A stretch of DNA of 64,000 nt from Streptococcus pacificus (GCF_016481305.1 NZ_JAENBO010000001.1:1-64000), one strand, 5' to 3'; numbered from the stretch's first letter, positions 1 through 7,045 are shown. Translations and numbers: made by a program. The notes: generated from the letters alone by a model not told the origin.

Positions 1-2
1 AC

Positions 3-929
3 TATGTTGTGGTGATGAAAGAAGTCATTATTGATGTGCCAGTTGGCCCAAGCAACCCATCCCAACCTGTTGGTCCAGAAAACCCAATTGTGCCAAGAAA
101 TCCAGAAGGTAATCCGATTAAACCGGGCGATCCGATAGATCCTAATAATCCAGATGGCCCAACTTGGACAGACGACCAATTGGAAGAAGTGACGAAGGAG
201 ATTTCTAAGGGGATTACTCGCACGATTACTTATGTGAATGATCAAGGGGCAACTGTTTCAGAAACAGTCACAGATAAAGTGACCTTTACCCGTCCATTCA
301 AGATTAATGTGGTGACGAAGGCAGTGACATATGGGGAGTGGAGTGCACTTAATGGTGATGATACCTTTGATGCGGTGACTTCACCAGTCATTACTGGCTA
401 CATTGCGTCACAAGGGGTTGTCGCAGTACAAACGGTAACGGTAGATGAGGATGATATTGCGGTTGAGGTTGTTTATCGCCCATTAGGCAGCTATGTGCCA
501 CATGTGCCAGCAGGCTTTGAACCAGACCCAGAAAACCCAATTCCTTCTATCCCATACCCTAATGACCCAGCAGACCCAACTAAACCAGGTAAGCCTGTGA
601 CACCAATTCCATTTGTCCCAGGGACTACACCAGAAGGGCCAGATGGTCAACCGCTTCAACCGGTTGATCCAACAGACCCAAGTAAAGGCTATGTGCCACC
701 AGTCATCCCAGAAGATCCAAGTGAGGATATACTAATTCCTTATGTGCCTGTTCCTTCTGATTCAGATGATGGTAATGATAATAGCATTCCAATTAAGCCA
801 ATGACTACACAAAAACGTCCTCAATTACCTTTAACAGGTGATGAACAATCTTCAGCAGCTTTGATTGGTATTGCAACACTTATTTCAGCTTTAGCACTTG
901 TGAGTGCACGTCGTCGTAAAAAACACTAA
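3..929 (+). CDS. LPxTG-anchored surface protein, C-terminal part (5' end outside window)
   Basis: The reading frame is open to the window edge, so this is only the C-terminal ~308 residues of a larger protein. It shows a proline-rich spacer (PxNP/PxDP-type repeats), then a ~100-residue beta-rich module running from about ITRTITYVND to VEVVYRPLG that resembles the Mub B2-like/MucBP domains of mucin-binding adhesins. A second long proline-rich wall-spanning spacer follows, then LPLTG, a hydrophobic helix and a basic tail (RRRKKH), the standard sortase A sorting signal. The product should be covalently attached to peptidoglycan. The first ATG in the window is internal, not the real start. The mucin-binding role is inferred from family resemblance only. 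Confidence 0.85.
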   Translation, partial: YVVVMKEVIIDVPVGPSNPSQPVGPENPIVPRNPEGNPIKPGDPIDPNNPDGPTWTDDQLEEVTKEISKGITRTITYVNDQGATVSETVTDKVTFTRPFKINVVTKAVTYGEWSALNGDDTFDAVTSPVITGYIASQGVVAVQTVTVDEDDIAVEVVYRPLGSYVPHVPAGFEPDPENPIPSIPYPNDPADPTKPGKPVTPIPFVPGTTPEGPDGQPLQPVDPTDPSKGYVPPVIPEDPSEDILIPYVPVPSDSDDGNDNSIPIKPMTTQKRPQLPLTGDEQSSAALIGIATLISALALVSARRRKKH

Positions 930-951
930 AAAGTTGATATAAGTTTATCTA

Positions 952-984
952 AAAAAACGAGAGGTTATTGTCCTCTCGTTTTTT
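952..984 (+). terminator. Rho-independent terminator of the surface-protein gene
   Basis: A perfect 13-bp stem (952-964 pairs with 972-984) with a 7-nt loop ends in six T residues. A-rich and T-rich ends make it potentially bidirectional. Confidence 0.9.
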
Positions 985-1155
985 AAATTATCGCTTCCTA
1001 GTCAAAAGTTAAATAAGACAAAAGTCAAGTGCCTTTTGTTTCTTTCTCTTTTCTAGATTTTTTGTCTTAAAATCTTAAATTATGAAAATGACTTTTTCTC
1101 GTTTTTTATATCTACCCAGTATGTTGACTTTACCACTTAGGGTCTTGTCAATCAT

Positions 1156-1187
1156 AAAAAGAGCTAACTAGTTAGCTCTTTTTTTCT
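1156..1187 (-). terminator. Terminator at the end of mutY
   Basis: A perfect 18-bp palindrome, GAGCTAACTAGTTAGCTC (1161-1178), is flanked by A and T runs and contains the mutY stop codon (1172-1174), so transcripts from either side could terminate here. Confidence 0.75.
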
Positions 1188-2335
1188 TGTTTTATTTTTT
1201 GATAAGTTTGCCACATTTTCTTTTGCGGTGTTGCAAAGGGATAATTGGAAAATTCTTTTTCTGGCAACCAAATAAGCACTTTCTCGGATGACAGTTCATC
1301 TGATAATGCCTTACCTTCTATCAATTCCACTTCCCATTTTTGATGGCTAAAAACATGCTTAACAAGGGGGAACGTTTGCTCACTCCAAGCTATTTGTAAA
1401 GGATATTCCTTAAGAAAAGTCTCTTTTTGCGATTTAAAAGCTACCGTTTTAGAGTTTTCCACATCAAATAAGTCAAGTTGTGTGTCAAGGACTTCTTGTT
1501 CAAGGATTGGAAAAGACCAAAACCCTCCTAGCAATTTGTCTTGAGTATTTTTTTCAAGAAGGTAGTCTCCTTTTTGGTTTTGAATAATAAAAGCTTGCAA
1601 ATGAATGGGACGTGGTTTCTTCTTAGGTTTTTTAATGGGATATTTGTCCATCGTTCCATGGAGGTAGGCACCACTAAAAAAACGAATAGGGCTCTCTTCT
1701 GGGCGCGGATTTTTTGCTGACTCGATATCAGTCCCTAAATCCATAAAAGCTTGATTGAAATCACCAGGTCGTTCATGATCTATCAATTGAGCCATTATAG
1801 CTTGGAATAGTTTAATGTTTTTGGGATCGCCGATATCGTAATTGACTTCAAAAAGGCGGGCCAAGACACGCATGACATTACCATCAACAGCAGGGGTTGG
1901 TTTATTAAAGGCAATACTTGCAATAGCACCAGCTGTGTATGGGCCAATTCCTTTCAAACTAAGAATGTCTTGATAGCGACTGGGAAACTGACCAGAAAAA
2001 TCTGCCTCGATTTGTTGGGCAGCTTTCTGCATATTTTTTACTCGTGAATAATAGCCAAGTCCTTCCCAAGCTTTCAAAATTTTTTCTTCTGGCGCCTTAG
2101 CTAAATCTGAAATGGTCGGAAACCATTCTAAAAATCTTGTGTAATAAGGAATGACAGTGACGACTTGTGTTTGCTGAAGCATAATTTCTGACACCCAAAT
2201 ATGATAGGGGTTATCAGTTCTACGCCATGGTAAATCACGCTTGTTTTCATCATACCAAGCTAAAAGTGTTCTTCTAAAAGAAGCTATTTTGGCATCATCC
2301 CACATTGTGATGCCATAATCATTTAAATCTAACAT
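1172..2335 (-). CDS. mutY: A/G-specific adenine glycosylase MutY, clusterless type
   Basis: MutY removes adenine mispaired with guanine or 8-oxoguanine in base excision repair. The catalytic Glu lies in WVSEIMLQQTQV (E50), the helix-hairpin-helix is LKGIGPYTAGAIASIAF (about 127-143) and the catalytic Asp is in AVDGNVMRVL (D151). The C-terminal third has the NUDIX-like 8-oxoG recognition domain (LLGGFWSFPI). The segment that normally holds the four cysteines of the [4Fe-4S] cluster reads GTDIESAKNPRPEESPIRFF (201-220), and I see no cysteine anywhere in the 387 residues. Clusterless MutY proteins are known among Lactobacillales. A start at M11 (MWDDAK) is also possible; neither start has a strong ribosome binding site. 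Confidence 0.95.
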   Translation of the reverse strand: MLDLNDYGITMWDDAKIASFRRTLLAWYDENKRDLPWRRTDNPYHIWVSEIMLQQTQVVTVIPYYTRFLEWFPTISDLAKAPEEKILKAWEGLGYYSRVKNMQKAAQQIEADFSGQFPSRYQDILSLKGIGPYTAGAIASIAFNKPTPAVDGNVMRVLARLFEVNYDIGDPKNIKLFQAIMAQLIDHERPGDFNQAFMDLGTDIESAKNPRPEESPIRFFSGAYLHGTMDKYPIKKPKKKPRPIHLQAFIIQNQKGDYLLEKNTQDKLLGGFWSFPILEQEVLDTQLDLFDVENSKTVAFKSQKETFLKEYPLQIAWSEQTFPLVKHVFSHQKWEVELIEGKALSDELSSEKVLIWLPEKEFSNYPFATPQKKMWQTYQKIKQEKKS

Positions 2336-2390
2336 AATTTTATTGTAACAAAACCTTTCATTTTTGAAAATTCTGGATTAATACTTAATA

Positions 2391-2415
2391 AAAAAAGATG
2401 ATCTGATCATCTTTT
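2391..2415 (-). terminator. Terminator of the small LemA-like gene
   Basis: Stem GATGATC/GATCATC around a single base, continued by A/T pairing, with a T run on the minus strand just after the 2423 gene end. It lies between two minus-strand genes. Confidence 0.7.
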
Positions 2416-2422
2416 TCAGTAT

Positions 2423-2881
2423 TTAAAAGTCAAAATCAGAAAAATAACTTTTTTCCTTGTGACCTAGAATGTGTTTGAAAAATTTAAATGGTAGGAGATT
2501 GATGGTGTTATTATAAGACTCTATCGTTTCATTATAAGAAACTTTATAGCGGTAAAGTTTATCCGTCACGTCTTCTAACGCCTCTTTGTCACCTTCTTTT
2601 TTTAGCAATCGAATCTGGTCTTCTGTCATCATAATATTGCTATTGTAGGATGCCAATTTTTGCTCAAGTTGAGTGATAGCACCTGCTTGTTCAAAAATAG
2701 ATAAAATCACTGGTGTTGGTAACGCTAATAAGACACTAAAGGTTTCAGAAAAATTTTCTAGAGTCTCAAAATTGTCTAGTAGCATTTCAAAAAGGATATT
2801 AAAAATCAAATAGGCAGCAAAAAATTGCCAAATGTAAGTGATTATATCCAATCGTTTTACTTTTCTTTTTTTATCAGTCAT
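2423..2881 (-). CDS. Small membrane protein with LemA-like C-terminus
   Basis: I do not recognise a named family. The 152-residue product has a basic N-terminus, a hydrophobic segment (about residues 13-35), a second hydrophobic stretch (about 48-62) and a charged, probably coiled-coil region. The C-terminal pattern (YNETIESYNNTINLLPFKF, then a GHKEKSYF element and a final FDF) matches the end of LemA proteins, including the true LemA at 29646 ([19 protein letters not shown] and a final KFDF). It may be a diverged LemA-like protein with a replaced N-terminus. The ATG at 2881 is chosen because GGAAAG lies 11 nt upstream; the TTG three codons earlier is too close to that site. Confidence 0.75.
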   Translation of the reverse strand: MTDKKRKVKRLDIITYIWQFFAAYLIFNILFEMLLDNFETLENFSETFSVLLALPTPVILSIFEQAGAITQLEQKLASYNSNIMMTEDQIRLLKKEGDKEALEDVTDKLYRYKVSYNETIESYNNTINLLPFKFFKHILGHKEKSYFSDFDF

Positions 2882-2949
2882 GGCTATCAAATCTTTCCTT
2901 TGTTTTGAAACTATTATAACATTTTTCTAAGGAAAGGACTATATTTTAC

Positions 2950-2978
2950 TTGCAAAACAAGCCATTATCATGTATAAT
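2950..2978 (+). promoter_or_regulatory. Promoter of rpsF-ssb-rpsR
   Basis: TTGCAA (2950-2955), a 17-bp spacer and TATAAT (2973-2978), about 73 nt before the rpsF start. Confidence 0.8.
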
Positions 2979-2982
2979 AGTG

Positions 2983-3024
2983 TCTTGTGAGAATCCCTCA
3001 CTTACTCATGACAAGATCATGAGT
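2983..3024 (+). promoter_or_regulatory. Structured rpsF leader RNA, possible S6:S18 autoregulatory site
   Basis: Two hairpins can form: GTGAG (2987-2991) with CTCAC (2997-3001), and the perfect 8-bp ACTCATGA (3004-3011) with TCATGAGT (3017-3024). They are mutually exclusive with a longer pairing of 2983-2991 to 3005-3016 with a small bulge. An S6:S18-binding leader is known upstream of rpsF in many bacteria, but I do not see its usual CCG signature clearly, so the assignment is tentative. Confidence 0.4.
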
Positions 3025-3051
3025 CATTAGACCAAAAGGAGGAAAATATCA

Positions 3052-3342
3052 ATGACTAAATACGAAATTCTTTATATCATTCGTCCAAACATTGAAGAAG
3101 AAGCAAAAAATGCTTTGGTAGCACGTTTTGACGCTATCTTGACTGACAACGGTGCAACTGTTGTTGAATCAAAAGATTGGGAAAAACGTCGTCTTGCCTA
3201 CGAAATCCAAGATTTCCGTGAAGGACTTTACCACATTGTTACTGTTGAAGCAGACAACGATGTTGCTATCAAAGAGTTTGACCGTCTTTCAAAAATCAAT
3301 GGTGACATTCTTCGTCACATGATTGTTAAACTTGAAGCGTAA
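3052..3342 (+). CDS. rpsF: 30S ribosomal protein S6
   Basis: S6 binds 16S rRNA with S18 in the central domain of the small subunit. The 96-residue product has the usual length and opens with [19 protein letters not shown]; the later KRRLAYEI and YHIVTVEAD segments are also typical of S6. A strong AAAGGAGG precedes the ATG. It is the first gene of rpsF-ssb-rpsR, the usual Firmicutes arrangement linking two ribosomal partners with single-stranded DNA-binding protein, with only 11 nt before ssb. Expression is probably controlled by the promoter at 2950-2978 and the structured leader between them. Confidence 0.98.
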   Translation: MTKYEILYIIRPNIEEEAKNALVARFDAILTDNGATVVESKDWEKRRLAYEIQDFREGLYHIVTVEADNDVAIKEFDRLSKINGDILRHMIVKLEA

Positions 3343-3353
3343 GAAGGTAGTTT

Positions 3354-3827
3354 ATGATTAATAATGTAGTACTAGTAGGTCGTATGACCAGAGATGCAGA
3401 ACTTCGATACACACCAAGTAATCAAGCCGTCGCAACATTTACTTTAGCTGTAAACCGTAATTTTAAAAATCAAAATGGTGAGCGTGACGCTGATTTTATC
3501 AATGTTGTGATTTGGCGCCAACAAGCTGAAAATTTGGCTAACTGGGCTAAAAAAGGAACGTTACTAGGTGTTACCGGTCGTATTCAAACACGTAACTATG
3601 AAAATCAACAAGGTCAACGTGTGTATGTGACTGAAGTTGTCGCTGACAATTTCCAAATCTTGGAAAGTCGTGCTACACGTGAAGGTGCAAGCACTGGTGG
3701 TTACAATCCATCACCAGCAAATCCACAACCGACTTCACAAGCTCAAACACCTAACTTTGCAAGAGATGACAATCCGTTTGGTAATGCCAATCCGATTGAA
3801 ATTTCTGATGATGATTTACCATTCTAA
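3354..3827 (+). CDS. ssb: Single-stranded DNA-binding protein
   Basis: SSB coats single-stranded DNA in replication, repair and recombination. The N-terminal OB fold is clear ([20 protein letters not shown], then [17 protein letters not shown] and [21 protein letters not shown]). It is followed by a Gln/Asn/Pro/Ser-rich linker (about 112-145) and the acidic tip DDDLPF that recruits partner proteins. At 157 residues it is normal for a streptococcal housekeeping SSB. A weak AAGGTAG site lies before the start, and the gene sits between rpsF and rpsR in the same transcript. Confidence 0.98.
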   Translation: MINNVVLVGRMTRDAELRYTPSNQAVATFTLAVNRNFKNQNGERDADFINVVIWRQQAENLANWAKKGTLLGVTGRIQTRNYENQQGQRVYVTEVVADNFQILESRATREGASTGGYNPSPANPQPTSQAQTPNFARDDNPFGNANPIEISDDDLPF

Positions 3828-3859
3828 GAGGATGATTAAAAGTATATAAGGAGAAAAAT

Positions 3860-4099
3860 ATGGCTCAACAACGTCGTGGCGGTTTCAAACGCCGTAAAAA
3901 AGTTGATTATATCGCAGCTAACAAAATTGAATATGTTGATTACAAAGATACTGAACTACTTAGCCGTTTCGTTTCTGAGCGTGGAAAAATTCTTCCACGT
4001 CGTGTGACTGGAACATCAGCTAAAAATCAACGTAAAGTAACAACTGCAATTAAACGTGCACGTGTTATGGCTCTTATGCCTTTCGTTACTGAAGATTAA
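3860..4099 (+). CDS. rpsR: 30S ribosomal protein S18
   Basis: S18 pairs with S6 on the platform of the small ribosomal subunit. The 79-residue basic protein shows the family signatures: the KRRKKVDYI start, [29 protein letters not shown], and [31 protein letters not shown] precedes the ATG. It is the last gene of the operon; a terminator follows at once (4107-4136). Confidence 0.98.
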   Translation: MAQQRRGGFKRRKKVDYIAANKIEYVDYKDTELLSRFVSERGKILPRRVTGTSAKNQRKVTTAIKRARVMALMPFVTED

Positions 4100-4106
4100 T
4101 AATAAC

Positions 4107-4136
4107 AAGAGGTGGCTTTATGCCATCTCTTTTTTA
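4107..4136 (+). terminator. Terminator of rpsF-ssb-rpsR
   Basis: AAGAGGTGGC pairs with GCCATCTCTT (one G-U) around TTTAT, followed by a T run. Confidence 0.88.
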
Positions 4137-4202
4137 TGTTATCATTATCTTAAAAAAGTTATACTGCTAATGTTAAAAATTGTTAAGAAAGGTAAGTAGT
4201 TT

Positions 4203-4724
4203 ATGAAAGCAAGCCAAAGGCGCGACCAGATTATAAGCATCTTAAAAGAGAGTAGCACACCTATCTCAGCAACTAAACTAGCAAAAGAATTAGGCGTTAG
4301 TAGACAAGTCATTGTTGGTGATATTGCCTTATTAAGGGCTAGTAGTATAGATGTTATGGCAACTCATAGAGGCTATCTATTGGTTGATAATCTTCCCAAG
4401 CCAAAGCCTCAGTATATTAAAAAAATAGCCTGCCAGCATTCAGAAGAAGAAGTGGCAAAAGAATTAGACATCATTGTCAGTGGTCGTGGACAAGTTTTGG
4501 ATGTAGAGATTGAACACCCGCTTTATGGCATTCTAACAGCGACATTAAATATTGCCACAAAAGATGATATAAAATACTTTACCCAACAAGTCAAAGAACA
4601 TCAAGGTGCTTTATTAAGCCATTTGACACACGGCATTCACAACCATACCATTGCTTGTCCGTCAAAAGAAGACTGTGATAAGATTCTTGAACAACTAAAG
4701 AAAGAAGGCATTTTATTAATATAG
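4203..4724 (+). CDS. niaR: NiaR-family niacin-responsive repressor (HTH + 3H domain)
   Basis: The N-terminal 60 residues form a DeoR-like winged helix (RRDQIISILKESSTPISATK, then LGVSRQVIVGDIALLR). The C-terminal half is a 3H domain, named for three conserved histidines: one near CQHSEEEVAKELD and others in HLTHGIHNHTI, expected to bind metal and niacin. Family members repress NAD-precursor uptake or synthesis genes when nicotinic acid is plentiful. The niaX transporter gene lies directly downstream behind its own promoter, whose spacer carries an inverted repeat, which supports the assignment. The product is 173 residues, normal for the family. Confidence 0.9.
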   Translation: MKASQRRDQIISILKESSTPISATKLAKELGVSRQVIVGDIALLRASSIDVMATHRGYLLVDNLPKPKPQYIKKIACQHSEEEVAKELDIIVSGRGQVLDVEIEHPLYGILTATLNIATKDDIKYFTQQVKEHQGALLSHLTHGIHNHTIACPSKEDCDKILEQLKKEGILLI

Positions 4725-4753
4725 TTGACAGGTGTCAAGACACATGATAAAAT
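4725..4753 (+). promoter_or_regulatory. niaX promoter with internal NiaR operator
   Basis: TTGACA (4725-4730), a 17-bp spacer and TAAAAT (4748-4753). The spacer holds GTGTCAAGACAC (4732-4743), an inverted repeat that overlaps a second near-palindrome GACAGGTGTC (4727-4736). A repressor bound here would block RNA polymerase directly. Assignment to NiaR follows from the adjacent repressor gene. Confidence 0.8.
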
Positions 4754-4782
4754 ACTTGTGATCAACCAAAAGGAGATGACAA

Positions 4783-5307
4783 GTGAATCGTTCAAGAACT
4801 CAAAAAATGGCTCTAAGTGCCTTGTTAACAGCTTTTGCCATTGCTATTCCTATCGTTATGCCAGCCAAAATCATTATTGGTCCAGCGTCATTTACTCTTG
4901 CTAGCCATGTGCCGATCTTTATCGCCATGTTCATCTCTCCCAGCATTGCAATTTTCGTCTCACTGGGCAGTACGCTAGGTTTTTTTATGGCAGGTTTTCC
5001 CATAGTGATAGTTTTTAGAGCGCTGTCACATGTTATCTTTGCAAGTATAGGGGCAATTTTAATCAAAAAACGCATAGTCATATTTGCCAAACCCTTCACA
5101 ACTTTCCTGTTTGCCATAATCATTAACCTTATCCATGGCTTAGCAGAATTTTTAGTCGTTATCGTGATGACAACAGGCTCCCAAGTTGAAACCAATTACT
5201 GGTTTACCATGCTCTGGTTAGTTGGTTTTGGAACACTCATCCATGGAACGATAGATTTTTACCTGGCAAGAATTTGTTGGCACTTTATGACAAAGAAAAA
5301 GATATAA
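4783..5307 (+). CDS. niaX: Niacin transporter NiaX, ECF-type substrate-binding (S) component
   Basis: A 174-residue integral membrane protein with about five or six hydrophobic helices. The short basic N-terminus followed by MALSALLTAFAIAIPIVMP is typical of ECF transporter S components, which work with a shared EcfA-A'-T module encoded elsewhere. It probably binds nicotinic acid or nicotinamide at the membrane. The start is GTG, preceded by AAAGGAG. Location right after niaR and behind an operator-like promoter supports niacin specificity; substrate is inferred from context rather than from residues I can check. Confidence 0.85.
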   Translation: MNRSRTQKMALSALLTAFAIAIPIVMPAKIIIGPASFTLASHVPIFIAMFISPSIAIFVSLGSTLGFFMAGFPIVIVFRALSHVIFASIGAILIKKRIVIFAKPFTTFLFAIIINLIHGLAEFLVVIVMTTGSQVETNYWFTMLWLVGFGTLIHGTIDFYLARICWHFMTKKKI

Positions 5308-5312
5308 AAAAT

Positions 5313-5338
5313 AGCACCGTATTAAACGGTGCTTTTTT
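5313..5338 (+). terminator. Terminator after niaX (copy 1 of a duplicated hairpin)
   Basis: AGCACCGT (5313-5320), loop ATTAA, ACGGTGCT (5326-5333), then T6. The same stem and loop, base for base, recur at 6980-7000. Confidence 0.9.
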
Positions 5339-5472
5339 AATTTTATTTAAGATATTACACTTAAAAGGTTATTGAAAATTTCTTCTACTATATTACTATC
5401 TTAAAAGAAAAATGAATAGCTTTTGATGATAAATTTTATTTTAATGCTATAATGATATTAGTAGATAACCTA

Positions 5473-5501
5473 ATAATTTTAATAAAGACTATTAAAATTA
5501 T
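5473..5501 (+). repeat. 12-bp inverted repeat upstream of the small-protein genes
   Basis: ATAATTTTAATA (5473-5484) pairs perfectly with TATTAAAATTAT (5490-5501) around AAGAC. It lies 20 bp after a TATAAT hexamer (5448-5453) and 77 bp before the 59-residue reading frame, so it would be in the leader RNA or act as an operator. No T run follows, so it is not an ordinary terminator. Apart from this I see nothing in 5339-5577. Confidence 0.55.
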
Positions 5502-5577
5502 CTTCATTAGAGAAAAAGAGAAATTGCTTTGTTTAAAAGATTAAAAAGATAAACATCAGAGAAATGGTAGGTGAAAC

Positions 5578-5757
5578 ATGATGAAGCTGGGTGAAAAAGC
5601 AATTCTAGTAGTTGCATTATTTGGAGCGCTATTAGTCTCAGTGAGTATGTATCTGATTCCTATCATTAAACCAAATGATCAGTTTTTAGAATTGGTTCTG
5701 TTTATTTTAGGAGCAGTTTTAATAATCTTTTCAGTGATAAGAATGAAAAAGTTTTAA
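5578..5757 (+). CDS. Small two-helix membrane protein (59 aa)
   Basis: A short reading frame starting ATG ATG behind GGTAGGTG. It encodes 59 residues with two hydrophobic helices (about residues 8-30 and 37-53), a short polar turn (KPNDQ) and a basic end (RMKKF). No family is recognised. It is the first of three tiny membrane-protein frames in a segment bounded by duplicate terminators. Translation is plausible from ribosome binding site and hydrophobic periodicity, but not proven; it could also be an immunity or stress-related peptide. Confidence 0.5.
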   Translation: MMKLGEKAILVVALFGALLVSVSMYLIPIIKPNDQFLELVLFILGAVLIIFSVIRMKKF

Positions 5758-5802
5758 TTTGAGCATCTAAAGAATTTGCTACTAACAAATAGGAGAATTT
5801 TT

Positions 5803-6015
5803 ATGACAATTATTCTAGTCTCAATCATTCTTTTATTTATCTATTATAAACTTTCAGAACGTATTCAAAACAGCTATTTTGATTTGGCAGTTTTCCTATC
5901 GTTGATTCTTACTCATATGATTTGGAATTATTATTTTTTGCCAATTGAGTTAATAATTGCAGTAAGTGGTGTTAATCTACTATCAATTGTTTGGAAGAAA
6001 TTACAAAAGAATTAG
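5803..6015 (+). CDS. Small membrane protein (70 aa)
   Basis: The ATG at 5803 follows AGGAG at good spacing; a longer TTG-initiated version from 5776 has no such support. The product has an N-terminal hydrophobic helix (MTIILVSIILLFIYY), a short charged turn (KLSERIQN), two further hydrophobic stretches and a basic end (WKKLQKN). I do not recognise the family. It lies 45 nt after the 59-residue frame and may be cotranscribed with it. Confidence 0.6.
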   Translation: MTIILVSIILLFIYYKLSERIQNSYFDLAVFLSLILTHMIWNYYFLPIELIIAVSGVNLLSIVWKKLQKN

Positions 6016-6154
6016 GTTTTTTAATGATACTATCATGGAGGTATTGGTATAATAGAAGGATACTTTTATAACTATCTTTGACTAAGAAATTGAATGTTAC
6101 TAACTTTATTATTAGTACGTTTAATAAATAAAGTAATAAGGAGGTTATTTTTAT

Positions 6155-6361
6155 ATGAAACATTTTTTTGCTGGAATTGGTGAAATTCATTTTTTGTTAT
6201 TTTTATTATATCTAATAATGTCTACTAGTCCAATTATTGGACTAGTGATTGGACTTACTAAAATAAATCCAATAAATTCTATTATTATGGCTCTTGGTAT
6301 GCTATGGGCATTAACTTTGGTATTATCAAGAGTGTATAGAAAATATTTTTATAAAGAATAA
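6155..6361 (+). CDS. Small membrane protein (68 aa)
   Basis: A strong AAGGAGG precedes the ATG. The 68-residue product has two long hydrophobic helices (about 10-38 and 42-60) separated by TKINPIN, and a basic tail (RVYRKYFYKE). No family recognised. A TATAAT at 6048-6053 and an imperfectly spaced TACTAA/TTAGTA inverted repeat (6098-6117) lie in the 139-bp gap before it, so it may have its own promoter. It is the third hydrophobic small protein of the terminator-flanked cassette. Confidence 0.65.
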   Translation: MKHFFAGIGEIHFLLFLLYLIMSTSPIIGLVIGLTKINPINSIIMALGMLWALTLVLSRVYRKYFYKE

Positions 6362-6463
6362 AGTGTATTTATTTTTTATTAAAACAAATGAGTATCAAAT
6401 ACTTAAACTAGGTCAAAAGAGTTCATCAAAAAGTATTTTGTCTCATTAATTTTGGAGGTTTCA

Positions 6464-6934
6464 ATGGATTATATCCACTATATTAGAGAAAAAGTAGGAC
6501 ACGACAAGATTATCTTAACCTTTGCTGGCGGTATTTTAGCTGATAGTCATGGTCGAGTTCTTTTGCAACTGCGTGCTGATAAAAAGACATGGGCTATTCC
6601 AGGCGGTGCTCAAGAACTTGGTGAGGATACCGTCACAACTTGTAAGCGTGAATTTTTAGAGGAAACAGGCATTATTGTTGAGCCCACACGTTTACTCAAT
6701 GTCTATACAAACTTTGAAGAGGTTTATCCGAATGGTGACAAAGTTCAAACGGTTGTCTTTTTGTATGCTTTAAGAAGCCTCTCAGAGCCAGATATCACTC
6801 ATTTTCATAATGAAGAAACTTTATTGCTTCGCTATTTTTCAAAAGACGAAATAATGGCACTTGATTCATTGTCAGCTAAGCACAGATTAATGTTGGATGA
6901 GTATTTTAACAATCGTTTTGATATGGGACATTGA
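6464..6934 (+). CDS. NUDIX hydrolase
   Basis: NUDIX enzymes hydrolyse nucleoside diphosphates linked to another group. The Nudix box is intact around residues 47-69: GGAQELGE, seven residues, then REFLEETGI, with the metal-binding EE pair. The frame before it (ILADSHGRVLLQLRADKKTWAIPGG) and after (LYALRSLSEPDITHFHNEET) is normal for a 156-residue family member. The ATG at 6464 is selected because GGAGG ends 6 nt before it; the upstream TTG overlaps that site. Substrate cannot be deduced. It ends the cassette, 45 nt before the second copy of the duplicated terminator. Confidence 0.9.
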   Translation: MDYIHYIREKVGHDKIILTFAGGILADSHGRVLLQLRADKKTWAIPGGAQELGEDTVTTCKREFLEETGIIVEPTRLLNVYTNFEEVYPNGDKVQTVVFLYALRSLSEPDITHFHNEETLLLRYFSKDEIMALDSLSAKHRLMLDEYFNNRFDMGH

Positions 6935-6979
6935 GGTTTACCAGATAAACCAAATAAACCATTTTAAATTTAATCAACC

Positions 6980-7006
6980 AGCACCGTATTAAACGGTGCT
7001 TCTTTT
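6980..7006 (+). terminator. Terminator after the NUDIX gene (copy 2 of the duplicated hairpin)
   Basis: AGCACCGT (6980-6987), ATTAA, ACGGTGCT (6993-7000), then TCTTTT. Stem and loop are identical to the hairpin at 5313-5333. Confidence 0.88.
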
Positions 7007-7015
7007 GATAATTGA

Positions 7016-7045
7016 TTTAAAAAAATTTCAAAAACGTGCTATAAT
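7016..7045 (+). promoter_or_regulatory. leuS promoter with extended -10
   Basis: TGCTATAAT (7037-7045) is an extended -10; a weak -35 TTTAAA (7016-7021) lies 18 bp upstream. With only 73 nt between the terminator and the start codon, there is no space for a T-box leader. Confidence 0.65.

Noticed and set aside
3637..3849. 70-residue frame inside ssb
   Set aside because: Alternative-frame shadow of the SSB linker region.
4800..5195. 131-residue minus-strand frame over niaX
   Set aside because: Antisense shadow of a clear membrane protein; no ribosome binding site or family.
5339..6980. Small hydrophobic proteins as double-glycine bacteriocins
   Set aside because: No GG leader, no transporter/protease gene and no immunity-regulator set nearby; kept only as unknown membrane proteins.
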